64,000 nucleotides of DNA. Source: Lethocerus indicus (Eukaryota; Arthropoda; Insecta; Hemiptera; Belostomatidae). Of this stretch, positions 24,101-35,295 are shown piece by piece. The position numbers and the translations under genes were made by a program. Each line of letters starts with the position of its first letter. The stretch's first letter is position 1. The stretch covers positions 23,454,246 through 23,518,245 of the forward strand of contig JACDQD010000006.1 of NCBI GenBank assembly GCA_019843655.1, given 5' to 3'. The notes beneath the pieces are model-generated. The model was given only the letters and a program-made list of their open reading frames with translations, was not told the DNA's origin and made no database searches.

Positions 24101-25550
24101 TCTTGGTAACAAATTGACATTAGATGTTTGCAATCATAGTGTAGCTAAAAATAATATAACAGAATATCTAACGACGTGTACAGATTAAAAGGCTGATAGA
24201 CTTTGCGTAAAATTCGACGCTGTTTTTGTTGAAATATAATTAATGCCTCAGTAACAGTTCTTAAAAATGGTTTTATAATGAATGGGATAAAAGACCTTAC
24301 TATATGAATGTATTTCTGATTTCCATTAAGGAAACTTATCTGCAACACGAGGTTTCTGTGGAAATTGATGTGACAGAGACCGCGTAACACAATTTGCTAG
24401 TGTTGGGACGACAGTCCAACTTAGATTAGACGCGTTTAAGCGTAATCGGTCGAAGTTGTATTTCCCCTCCGCGATTCCGGGCAAATTCTGCCGGGGACTC
24501 TCGAGATCCGCTCTTTTTCAGATGAGCCTTGAAATTCGGCCGCCTATCGGTATCCGCAAAGAAACCGCCTGTAATTCCGGCAAATAGGGGGGGATGTCTC
24601 TCCGAGTCGGCCCCCCCTCGCCCGTTGAAAAATGAGCGCATTTCTGTACTCGCTTATGCAAATGGGGCTTGTGTGGGAGCGCCGACGTTTTTGCCGGACC
24701 CGCCCCCGCCCCTACACCATTTCACGTACAGCCACCGAATAATTCGCCGCGAGGAGGGACTATTTATCAGCGGTGGAGCCACCGCCCCCACCCCTTTGAG
24801 TGCGTGCGCGGTATTATCAAACGGTCTCGGTTTTCGAGCCTATTAATTTTCCGACTCTATCTAGTAATAATTGTACGTTTCCGGGTCCTAATTTAGCATC
24901 CCACAATGCGATGTATTGTTAACTCATTCAATACCCAATGCAATTATAAAAAAAATAGTTTTAAGAATTTTATTACCAAATTATATGAAGTGCTTTTCGG
25001 TGATTATTGAAATTAAAGAATTTTATTGGACAAACACGAAATCCTATAAATGTTAACCTCTATTCTTCTTGTCAATATGGGATAAAAAAATGAGTATTTA
25101 GTATTAGTAAATGCCGACAGGCATAGGGGGAGACATCTTCTCCCTTCACACAGCACACTGAGAGATGATTTTAAAAGAGTTCATAGCAATATGCTTCAAC
25201 GTTCAATATGTCATCCGATTGTATTATCGATATTTCATCGGTTATCATAACTTCTCTCACATACCGACATGCATATGCAATAAGCGAGATAATGAAATGT
25301 GTAATGGCGACAATTTTTATAGGCGCTATCGGACCATAAAACCGTTCATTTAGACGGGTGGGAAGGGGGAAAATATTGAAGCCGCTCATCGAGTGCTTCA
25401 CACGGGTCCTCGTAACACTTGTCAGCCGACCATTAGTGGTAACGGACGAAACCGAAATTAGACCTGTATTCGTAGCGCTGCATTGAGCCGCCGCCCAACG
25501 GATTTATGGACCGAACGCGGCAGCGGAAGAAAGCAAAACCGAGCGAACAA

Positions 25551-25573
25551 ATCACAATTAGGCTAATTGTGAT
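25551..25573. promoter_or_regulatory. 23-bp palindrome with paired homeodomain-type cores
   Basis: ATCACAATTAG and CTAATTGTGAT are perfect 11-bp inverted halves around a single G. Each half contains CAATTAG/CTAATTG, a classic homeodomain core, so the site could bind a homeodomain dimer. It lies in a unique-looking part of the giant intron, next to a CpG-rich block. The regulatory role is inferred. The palindrome is seen directly. Confidence 0.55.
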
Positions 25574-28500
25574 CTACCGGCTGGTTGGAACTCAACTCCC
25601 GGTTGATGGGCACCTCTCCCCGTCGTTTTATCGCGTTTAGGTTTAGATTTTCCTCTGTTTTAAATTTCGTTCGTCTTTTTTATCTGTTCTAAAAACTCCG
25701 TGTCGAAATAAATTACAACAGCGGGAAGGTAATTTACTGGAATGTTGAATAATGGGCGGCAATATAAAAGGGGCGGCTTCCTCCCGGGGTAATCCAAGCG
25801 GCAATCTCATGGCCGGGCGGCCCGCGCAACTCAAGGAATTAAAATTGAGCCTAATATAAAACAAGGGGTGTAAATTAATTTAATAATAACCGGCTGCCCC
25901 AATCCCCTTCCCTACCCCAACCCCTAATAAACGATGTATCGCGTTTTTTACAATTAACCGCAACGAGGATATTGCGGCTGCTTTATTGTCGGAACGCGCT
26001 TAAGCCTATTTTACCGGTTCCATTACGCGAATAAGGTAACTTCAGTAATAAGCCGCGGCCGCCGAGACCCCGGTAAAACCGCGACTTATTTTCTTTACAA
26101 CCCGAGAACAGATTCCCATAATTTGAAAAAAAGTCGTCTCTTATAGCCCAACGTTAATCTTTAGAATTACTGAACGTGTTTGATTAATATAAACGGGATT
26201 CCCTTCCGCTTTACAAATTTTCAACGATAATCCCCAAAAATCGAATTTTTATGGATTTATATCGATTTTTATTATGGTTTAGCACCATATTACCGTTACT
26301 ATCATTGATGAAGAATGCTAAATATTGCACATTATTTTTCGGAGTAATTATATCGACAGGAATCCGTCTAATGGTCGATGTCTGCACTTATTTATAGCAA
26401 TATAGTCAATGCACTAGCAATGCGGGCCGCTATTTATGTTCAATAGCGGAATAATTTTTTTCACGTCATCAGTAGTAATAATATGGTTATAGGATATACG
26501 AGGAAATTCCTGACAGAGGTTGGAGGATTTTAAGACGGCCGATGTCCTAATGCGATTGAAGTATTCCTCAATTATCCGGTCCCCATTTACAAAGAGCGGA
26601 GGCCGCGTCCCCACCATGAATAGAGGAAAGCCTCCTCTAATCAATCCTCACTGACAGTTTTACATTAAATACTTGTCAACTCGTCCTCGATTCATCGTGT
26701 CTGTTCATTTCATTCACTGGGGCTTTGACACCGGGCTTCGGGCTCTATTGAAAGCTTACCGAAATTTGGATTATTCGAACCGGGCGGTTCTTTTCTCGTT
26801 CAAAGGACCATAAATTCGTAGGGAATGAAGCTGAAGCGATCATTTCTCCAAACTTTAATCTGGTATGAAAAACTTCATTTCAGCGCTGCCACTGCCGGTA
26901 TAGCGAGCCCGACGGAACAGATGAAATCTAAATGCGTTTTGATTGAATAATGTCGTGGTTCTCCCGGTTATATCTCTATAAGGCGCCGCGCCTACAATCG
27001 TTAAATTTTATACTTCTTTCCGGTGAACGTCTCCGAATCAATTTTCGGATTGATATTGCCGGAGAAAAAGAATTATGCCCCACAATTCGAAAAGAGAAAG
27101 GCAATATTCATAATGGGATTTTGAGTCGGTTGGACGAAAGGTCTCTGAAATGTATTGAAGAGATAAGGGAGCGGACGCGGGCTCCCAATTGCAATGATAA
27201 AATCTGACCCCGTCAGCAAAACCGATCGTTCAATTTATGAACTTCATCGGACGTTGCAGCGGTCCCCTTTCCGAATTTCATGACTCGAGGAGTGAATTAA
27301 AATACTTACGGCCACATTTTATTTCACAATCGAAGTAAAATACAAAGGCGGAAAAGTGCTGACTTCTCAAACTCTTTTTCAGGCATTAAAATTAATAAGC
27401 CAATTCCTAATATCGATAAATTTGGCTCTTCAAATAATTTTACTAATTCGCGGTTATGAATTATCTAAAGGCACTAATATATAACAAATTTAAAAACCTA
27501 AATCCTAGTGGTGATTACGAATGTAAAACGGATTTGTACGATGGGATTCTTTCAGCGCTCTTTCGAAAATATATTGTGGGGTTTTCCGGACTGCCAGTTA
27601 TTATAATCCTGACCATTATTGGGTTCGAATACCAGCGGTGTGCTACCGGAGTAAAGGGCTAGCCCGAATAAAAACGGAAGGGGGGCCGGCTCGGTTGAGC
27701 GACCGGAGTTTAGATTGCGGATGGAAGTGAGGAGGGGCACCGGCTACAATGCAGCCGGGGCGGGGGAAAGGGGGAAGGAAGGGCTTTTCACATGCTTATT
27801 CGCTCGGCCACAATGGACATTGACCAAGTCGCGATATTCACTGCTGATATTCTCGCAACGGTGAACCCCCAGAATTCGGTTGGACTCGGCCACCCTCACT
27901 ACCCCCCGAAGGGGAGGCGATCCGGGGACCAACGTTTATTCAGCCTCCAACCTGGACGACTTGATTCGAACCAGTTACATGGCATTAAGGGTCTAATAGG
28001 TTTTAATAGTGCTTAGATTGCTAAGTTGATTCTGTAATTGTTCTCGTCGTAGGGTGAACCAGAAGTGAAGGGAAAGGGAAACAGTTCCTATTTAATTGTT
28101 TTTCCTATGTAGATAAATGTTAGCACGAACGGTTTAGCATAACAACAAATAGGGTAGAGAAGACATGCTACGAGTGATGATTAATAATAGCGCAAGTGGG
28201 CTTTCACAGTTGGGCCAACGTTACGTTATCGTCGCCCGGATATAGACGGTTCCTAACCTTCAATTAGAACATCAGTAATGGGTACCTGACGGTATGCAAA
28301 ACCCGATCGACAGCGATGATCGATCCGGGGCATTAACGTGTCGGAAGTAATTACAGGGAATAATAATTCGGCGGTGAATTATTTAAGGGGGTAGCTGGGC
28401 GGGGAATGAGGGCGAGAGGTTACCTGATCGGACGCACTTGGTCGGCGGGGCGCCCCATAAAACGTTCGCATCAGCCCCGGGTGCCTCCCCCTTAACGGTT

Positions 28501-31019
28501 TCCGTTCTGAATGCAGACCACGGCAATTTGCATGCGATCGTCTTAACTGCACACTACGAGCACTTTTCATTGTTCCGCTCCTACAATTGAGTAATTTCCT
28601 GCCTTCCCCCCATCGTTTCACATCGGGGTTATTTCCTTTCAAGACTTATCTGCCGTTCGCAGTTTTTGTTCCGACCACCGCGCCCCCTCAGAATACAGCG
28701 CACGAGTTCGGCTGCAATATTATTGATAAATTTGCTTGTCAAAAGTGATATATTAGCGTCTATTTATATCCTTATTAAATATTCTCGGCACTTCTGCCGG
28801 CTATTTCGAACTTACCGGGAAAAATAAATCAAGGGTTAGGTCTTGTGCGAGTGAACTGCTTGTGTGACAACATTTAGGTGACTCCCCCAAAAATACCCAC
28901 CTGCGATCATTCTTCTTCTCACTTGAATGCAGAGGTACTCCGCTGTCATAATTCGACACGATATATTTAGAATCGCACGCAATAATGCATCTAATAAGGT
29001 GTTGAGTTCTATAAATTCGGTTTGGGGCGGGGTGTTATTCATCGACGGGCACACTGATGTAGGGCCCATTCATCACGGCTAATGAGACGTCCGGGTAATC
29101 ACCGCGGGCGATTGGTTCGGCTCGGCCTACTCCTAGGGCCTCGTTCCCGGCGTTTCCGTTCCCTTCGGACGGCCTCGCCCATTTATCACTATCGAGCTCA
29201 TAATAAGTTTTTAAAGGAGTCCACATCGTCAGCGTTTCGCCCATTGAAGTTGAGGGGGAGGGGGTCTTTCCCCTTTGAGTCTTTCCCCCTCGGCCACCGC
29301 CGAGCTCATATTTTTCAGCATTAGTCTCGTACGGCAATAACTCTCCACGCCAGTTACGGGTGGGGGGGGGTCCTCCTGACAGTCGCGATAAAATATTTGA
29401 CTCGGCTAAAAATACTCGCCTATTTGCATAATAAAGTAAATAATCCTCCCACTTGGCTCGGTATCGATTCTATGTTAATTGTTCTGAAATAAAAACAAAA
29501 CCGTAAAATTTACGGCCGGGCAAAAAAAAAATAGGCGCTAGTGCTCAGGAAAAGATATATTAAACGAAATCTGAGTTTTTGTAACGCTAGCTTAATACCT
29601 TAAATAACACCCTAATTTATCTCGTGTCCTGTGTTTTTTTTTAGTTGCTTTCTGACGCCTAATGTGGGAACTCAGCCTCGATGTGCAACATTAGGTGTAT
29701 CTATAATGTTGACAAACATAAATTGCATTTGCTACAAAGTGTTACATTCGAGATGTAAATGCTAATTATTACAAACAATTTTGAACTGTTTAAAAACGAA
29801 ATAAATACCTTCAATACTGGAGCATTAAAACACTTCCAATCTTAAAACTTGTTTTTCAACACAGCCGACTGGAATATTACCAAAGTGCGCCCTGCGTTAA
29901 AATAAATCAACCGGCCTATCCATAACTTTCCTAATATTCTCTTTCACTCAACAAAACCTGTTCTTTCTTTAGCCTGTCAACTTTCTGCTTGATATCCCCG
30001 GTTTAGTGACTAAAAACAATAAAAGAACGTGTCAGCTTCAATAAATTCTCCACTCGCACAGAAAAGAAAGTATATTATGTAAAGGGGGAAACGCTAAAGT
30101 ATATCCTACTATAAAACGGGTTCGATTTCAGAAAACTAATAAATAACATTGATAAATAACGTTCATATTAATTTTTGTTATTATTTGAAATTTGTCCTCT
30201 TCTTAATGACCCATCCATGGCAACCTAATGGATAATTTTCCAGCAACCTTATGTAAAATCTAATTATATAGCGTATTTACGGATTTAAAATTTAATTAAA
30301 TTTATTTCTCTCAGGTCAGGTTATTATACAAAACTATATTGTAAAATATATTCACAATATATTGTAAATAAAATTACAGTCAAATAAATCAATTTAAACT
30401 TGTTTCTAATTTTTATTGTTTAGTTTAAATATATACGTGGTTTAAATTAATATTACGATTCTCAAGGATTGCTTTATTACATATGACCAATTGCATTTTT
30501 TCCGAAAAAATATTAATGTTGCTGTAATATTTAAAACTAAAATACATAACTAAGATGTGATCTATTCACTCCAAAAAGAGGGAGCAAGTTTTTATATTTA
30601 CAGGAGGTATTTTTTCCCCTCGACTTGGCTAATTTAAACTGTCCTACAAGTCGTAGGAAATTAATAAGCCGGTTGAAAGTTATACAGGGGCAGAGTCTCA
30701 TAAAACACCGCTTCGGACAAATAAATTACCAACTTTAAACAATTTCAACGACCTCGGCAAAAATTGTTTTCCGCCCACTCTGCTTCATTAAAATTGCACG
30801 GGGCTGACACACGTCCCTGGGCGCGGTGAGTCAATCTAACATCTTAACTTCCGTTTATGTAAAATTTAAAGAAACAGGGATCAAAAATCTGGACACCAAC
30901 GACAACATCCATAATTGAGGGTCATTACAGGCATATATCCAAATGAATAGTCTTTGCGTAATACCAATCGAATCATTAAAATGAAAATGTTTATTATTTT
31001 CACATTGTATTATAAATCT

Positions 31020-31637
31020 TATACGAAATATAGCAACCCAGCAATCAAGTTCTTTTAATGATGAATCGATCTTGCAACGCCCAAACCAGAGTTTGTTATT
31101 TACCTATTATTCATATCAATTCTCAAAAAAAATTATTGTCTTCCCCCAGTGCTTTGGTATTAAAAATTTTCTTAAAATAATGGGACTATGTGCTCAACAG
31201 AAGGAGATTGTACTTAAATGTCCTTAACTTCTTTTTTATCGTTGCTTATATAGTCCAAATGGCCCGTTATGAGCTTCCACAATATTACTTTTATCAGCTC
31301 CTTTCACATCACATAAAACTAAATATAAATTCCGTAGATTTCATTTGCTTCTGTCTCCTCTCGCTGGTTTGGTCTTTTGCTAGACCGGTTTCGGCTATTC
31401 GCCATATTCAGTAGCGGCGTTAGTCACTTTTGGCACTTTGGATGTTTTTGGGCATTCTCACTGCACTGTCACTGTCACTGCCTACTGTAAGGTGCTATAT
31501 GTAAGGCGCTAATACTAAAATGTAAGACAGACCTTTGTTGCGGGCCTTAGGAGCGCCGTACTATTGAAACTAGTCAGGTTTTTATTTGTCTATGAAAGTT
31601 TTGCTTTCTCTTTAAATAAAAATGATTAGATGTAGAA
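31020..31637 (-). repeat. Long-form hammerhead-bearing repeat, copy 1
   Basis: It is collinear over about 618 bp with 41206-41822, differing by scattered substitutions and small indels. The left ~310 bp (from TATACGAAATAT to ATTCCGTAGATTT) are found only in these two copies. The remainder matches the shorter family members: CTCTCGCTGGTTTGG, the 37-nt motif, the GGATGTTTTTGGGCAT block, the TAAGGCGCTAATACTA block and a CTAGTCAGG..TTTGCTTTCTC tail. Both copies carry the same open frame on the plus strand (from 31190 here), best explained by duplication, because it runs through the non-coding motif. Confidence 0.85.
31379..31415 (-). ncRNA. Hammerhead-like motif, copy D (core mutated)
   Basis: The minus strand carries GCTA, CTGAATA, stem II GGC/GCC around GAATA, GAAA, CCGG, TC and TAGC. 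The conserved G of the CUGANGA box is T here (CTGAATA), a change expected to abolish catalysis. Stem I and the palindromic stem III are intact. The identical mutation in the copy at 41563-41599 shows that it predates their separation. Confidence 0.55.
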
Positions 31638-33848
31638 TAACTACAGTTCGTTGGGTGCATTTGTACCGATTAACTAGCGCCCCCTGAGTATGGTGCGGAA
31701 ATGTACTTAACTATAGTTCCACAGTACTTAACAACCACCACAGTATAGGTATTCTAAACTAAGTAATATAAATTATAAAAATATTTACTATAACAAATCT
31801 CAAGGTAATTATACCTGATGCTTTTAATTTCTTAATACTTCGCTATTGGCGGCGATTTATTTTCTGTTTGGAAATAGTGCTCATTACGGGCCGAATATAT
31901 AGGGAGTACATTATTACCGGAATAGTGGCGGAGGAGGGGTGTTTATCAAAGCTCAGGGCGCGATAATTGTATGGGGAGAAATTGCACTTAAGCAGGAGGA
32001 AGTGGAGCCAATATTAATTAGCGTGTCATAAATTATTCATGCATAATAAAATTCGCACTAAGCGCCTTCGCCGTTCAGAGGGGTTTAATCGATGCACGAT
32101 ATGGAGTTATTTTTTCGATTGTGTTTAAATTATGGAAATTCCACGCGCTGAGGACAATCGACAGGAAAAATAACAGGCAAACGTTAATTTATTATTAAAA
32201 TGCTTGTTTCTTTAATAATTGTAGATATATGAAGCCATTACTGAATAGTTAATCGATGCACGATTGTGGCGGCTAGTGCCTAATTTGTTGTTGGTGGATC
32301 GGCCCGGATTTAAAATACACGAAACACTCGAGAAAACCCATTCCTTAGAACGAATTTCTGGGAAGTCTCCGATGATCGCCAATCATAAGTTTGCAGTGAC
32401 GTCTTAAAGGGTGGGAACGGGGTTGGCCTTAGGGTCGTCCGAGTTTCAGTGGTTTGTTTTTTGCCTTTCGGAGCGCGATGGAGTGGTGCGTTTCTTAAGT
32501 GGCGCGGCTTTGCCCCTAACAACGTCGTCAATACCCCCCCCCCCCGGTCGCTCTCATTCGTCTCCCTCCCTCTCTAGGCGAAGTTCAGTAATTGTTCGGG
32601 GGTAAAAACTGTTTTGAGGAGGAATTAAATCCCTCAGTCCCTCAAGACCCGCTTCAGCTCATGGCCGAATAAACTTAGGCCAAGTCGCTTATTAGGTGAG
32701 CAAAACTTTCGACATTAACTTCTACTACTGAGAATAATAAAGGAATTATAGTTCTGAGTCGGGTCAGAGGATGAGTGCCGAAGGGTTTGGGTTTCGAATT
32801 ATTAAATAAATCCGACAAGAAACGTCTGAATGTGGGACATTAGTTGCCGCAGTGTACACACCGTTTCGGCTACAGTCAAAATTGTTAACGATTGAATTTT
32901 ACGATTAGTAACATTGAATGTGTTACTGAGTTCAAATGTTTTTTATAAAAATTCTATTAAGTCAAATTCATTGCCTATTTTTGGTGCGTTAATTGAAGGG
33001 AGATTTTATGCCCACATCTCTGCATGTTTTTCTAGTTGCACTCTATCCACCGCTTTGTTTGAGTGTGATTATTTTGACGACAATGTGGTTAGATATTTTC
33101 TCGGTAGTTCGTTGTTATTTATTCTGAAATTGAGTGATGTCAGACATCTATCGCCGGCGCCTCCAGGATACCAATTCCATTTTAATACTTTTCAGGACCA
33201 CAGTAAATGTTTAATAAATCTAGTATCCTCAACCGATTTCAGTTGACTATACTTCTATTTATCAATGAAGTGGCCGGGATTCGTTGATAAGTACCGGTCA
33301 GCCTCTCGATAACGACGTGGGGAGCGGCGGTGCCCACCTCCGGTGGTGATCGGTGGGTTTAATCACCTCTACTAAGCGGAAATCATGTTTGGCGAGCGGC
33401 CTCTCTCCGTCTCATTAGGAGGAGGCTGGCCCATTATACCCGGAGCCCGGTAACAAATCCGTCCGAATCGTAGATATCGACCGGCTCCTCGCAAGGTGAA
33501 CACAGCATTTTTAGCCGACCGCTCCACTCATTAGCGATAGGCTACGTGACCCGGCCCAAAGCCCTGCGGTCCCAAACCGCACGCCCCCTTACCCTTACGG
33601 CGCCACCAAATCCCACCGTTTCACCACCCTTAGCGCGTTGTTACCCAATATGACACCGGTCTGAAAAGCGCGGCATGAACGCTCCCCCGCAAATAATTAA
33701 AACGATCACGTCTCCATCCGAACACATAAATATAACATATTGTATTTTGCTCTCAGACAGGAAAATACAAAGAAGAATAAGCAGACGACCCCCTATCGAT
33801 TAATTTAAGTGTTGAAATGGATGAAGAGATTTCCATGAAGGGGAAGGT
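31638..33848. other. Intron 1: no gene recognised
   Basis: It includes a C11 run near 32536 in a CpG-rich block and a GC-rich block from 33300 to 33690. Frames such as 32914-33246 show no domain. Confidence 0.5.
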
Positions 33849-33860
33849 ACTGTTTAGAAC
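33849..33860 (+). repeat. Left target-site duplication of the LINE insertion
   Basis: ACTGTTTAGAAC here is repeated exactly at 34368-34379, directly after the A-rich tail of the LINE fragment. Confidence 0.85.
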
Positions 33861-34367
33861 CACGTGGAATCCCCACACCCGACTCAAAAGAATCGACTTA
33901 AGCAGAAAATTTGGACTCTTAAGGCCATTACTAAAACGGACATCGAAATTGACCTTAAGTAACAAACTAACAATATACAAAGCAATACTCAAACCGACAT
34001 GGACATATGGTATTGAACTATGGGGTTCCACCGAGACATCCAACATCGCTCGCATCCAGAGATTCCAATCAAAAGTCCTTCGCACCATCCTTAATGCTCC
34101 CTGGTATGTTTCTAACCACACGATCCACCATGACCTCAACATACCTACAGTCGACGAAGTCGCAAAATCTCGGTTCCTGAAGTTTCACTCCCGCCTTTCT
34201 CCTCATCCTAATCCACAACGACGGCTTAAACGCCACTGGCCCAGAGATCACTGGGTGGTGTCTTTATCGAGACAAATACGTAAAAAATATACATGTATCA
34301 ATTGCACCTATAACTGTAAAAGTTGATTGTGCAAAATAAAAAAGTTAAAAATAAAAAAATACAAAAA
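33861..34367 (+). mobile_element. 5'-truncated Jockey-type LINE with A-rich tail and target-site duplication
   Basis: A 507-bp insertion between exact 12-bp duplications (33849-33860 and 34368-34379). It holds the last ~154 codons of a non-LTR retrotransposon ORF2, a short 3' UTR and an A-rich tail (about 34333-34367) containing AAAAAAGTTAAAAA. Severe 5' truncation with a target-site duplication is the mark of target-primed reverse transcription. The 3' ends at 59868-59920 and 61655-61835 belong to the same family. The intact duplication and near-intact reading frame suggest a fairly recent insertion. Confidence 0.92.
33862..34326 (+). pseudogene. C-terminal end of Jockey-type ORF2 (reverse transcriptase thumb and tail)
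   Basis: The frame starts inside the insertion at T-W-N-P-H-T-R-L-K-R and runs open to TGA at 34324. It contains the conserved C-terminal signature of Jockey-clade LINEs: N-K-L-T-I-Y-K-A-I-L-K-P, W-T-Y-G-I-E-L-W-G, I-Q-R-F-Q-S-K-V-L-R, N-A-P-W-Y-V, and L-N-I-P-T-V-D-E-V. The endonuclease and the catalytic palm with the Y-x-D-D motif are absent, so no activity is possible. The ATG at 33817 belongs to the flanking host DNA and is fused only by chance. Confidence 0.93.
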
Positions 34368-34379
34368 ACTGTTTAGAAC
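34368..34379 (+). repeat. Right target-site duplication of the LINE insertion
   Basis: An exact repeat of ACTGTTTAGAAC from 33849-33860. Confidence 0.85.
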
Positions 34380-35274
34380 ACTCTCTCGTGAAAATATTAT
34401 TCAAATATGACTTACCTCACACTCTGACTAACTGCGTTTATGTTACAATTCATTGCTGGGTTGGCATTGATCGTAATCATCGAAGTCGCCGATTGAATAG
34501 AGACCGATAATTCATCGGTTTTCGTACAATGTATTCGTACACCTTTAAGTGGCAAGGGGACCGCGTATTTCAGTTATAATTGGGAAGGTGCCGGTCGGGG
34601 AGCGCTGTGAACCGTGTCGGTTGATCAGAGCACGCATGGCGGCCTCCCGGCCCCACTTTTGAACTCGATGACGCCCCTGATAATTAGGCCCGACTTTCGC
34701 GGTCGCCGTCCTTCCCCGAACGGCCCAGCTCGAGCCCCTCATTTGTCCGCTTTCTATTTTTTTTTTTTTGTGCGCGTTTTATGAAACTTTTTTCTGTTCG
34801 AGCCTGCCCGATTCAAAGAAAAGACGTACGGGTGTGGCCACCGAAGCGAATAATTCGGGGCAGGTTTATTATTTTTGGGACCATAATTAATTCCTTTCCC
34901 TCTGGACCAATGAAGGAATTTGGGATTCTATGCCGAATGTCATTCCAATTAAATGGTAGAAAATATTCTACCTTTATGTTGATGAAAGACCAGTAAGTTA
35001 TTTATATCGTTTCATCATTAATTCGTTTATATTTATTTATATGTACCGCTGTAAAATTAATTTCTCTAAGTCGGTCAAAATAAATAATTAGAGCTAATTT
35101 TATACTCAAATCCAAATTGCAATACTTCCAATTAAAACTCTTAAATTCGCATTTACCAATATTTCGCGAAACTAATTTATCCCAAATATGAAGTGTAAAA
35201 TTCAACATATAATGAAATGATTGCGGTAGTTCGTTTGTCAGCGTATATTATTTATTAGTATCCGGATTGGATTA

Positions 35275-35295
35275 CCATCCAATCCAATTGGATGG
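35275..35295. repeat. 21-bp palindrome
   Basis: CCATCCAAT and ATTGGATGG are perfect 9-bp inverted halves around CCA. Related GGATTGGATTACC and GGATGGATTGAGTTACC stretches flank it, so the locus may be the product of local duplication and inversion. Confidence 0.6.

Larger units (their letters stand above)
15446..31019. other. Intron 1, first part: no gene or mobile element recognised
   Basis: The DNA alternates AT-rich stretches with CpG-rich blocks, notably about 16440-16640, 18060-18330, 20000-20640, 22260-22760, 23230-23900, 24420-24830, 27660-27960, 28400-28700 and 29040-29370. Open frames of 60-134 codons (the longest is 20128-20532 on the minus strand) have no recognisable domain, signal peptide or splice context. 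Small inverted repeats are at 19991-20006, 21138-21158 and 25551-25573. Confidence 0.55.

Noticed and set aside
27612..27628. GGGTTCGAATACC resembling a tRNA B-box
   Set aside because: No A-box, acceptor stem or anticodon arm at the right spacing upstream.
27964..27980. Reverse complement contains GGTTCGAATCA, resembling a tRNA T-loop
   Set aside because: The five-base T-stem does not pair and no other tRNA arms are present.
31190..31414. Open frame shared by the two long repeats (also 41401-41598), hydrophobic in part
   Set aside because: Shared because the DNA is duplicated; it runs straight through the ribozyme-like motif and has no recognised domain.
33753..34142. 129-codon minus-strand frame over the LINE
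   Set aside because: It is the antisense shadow of the LINE ORF2 fragment.
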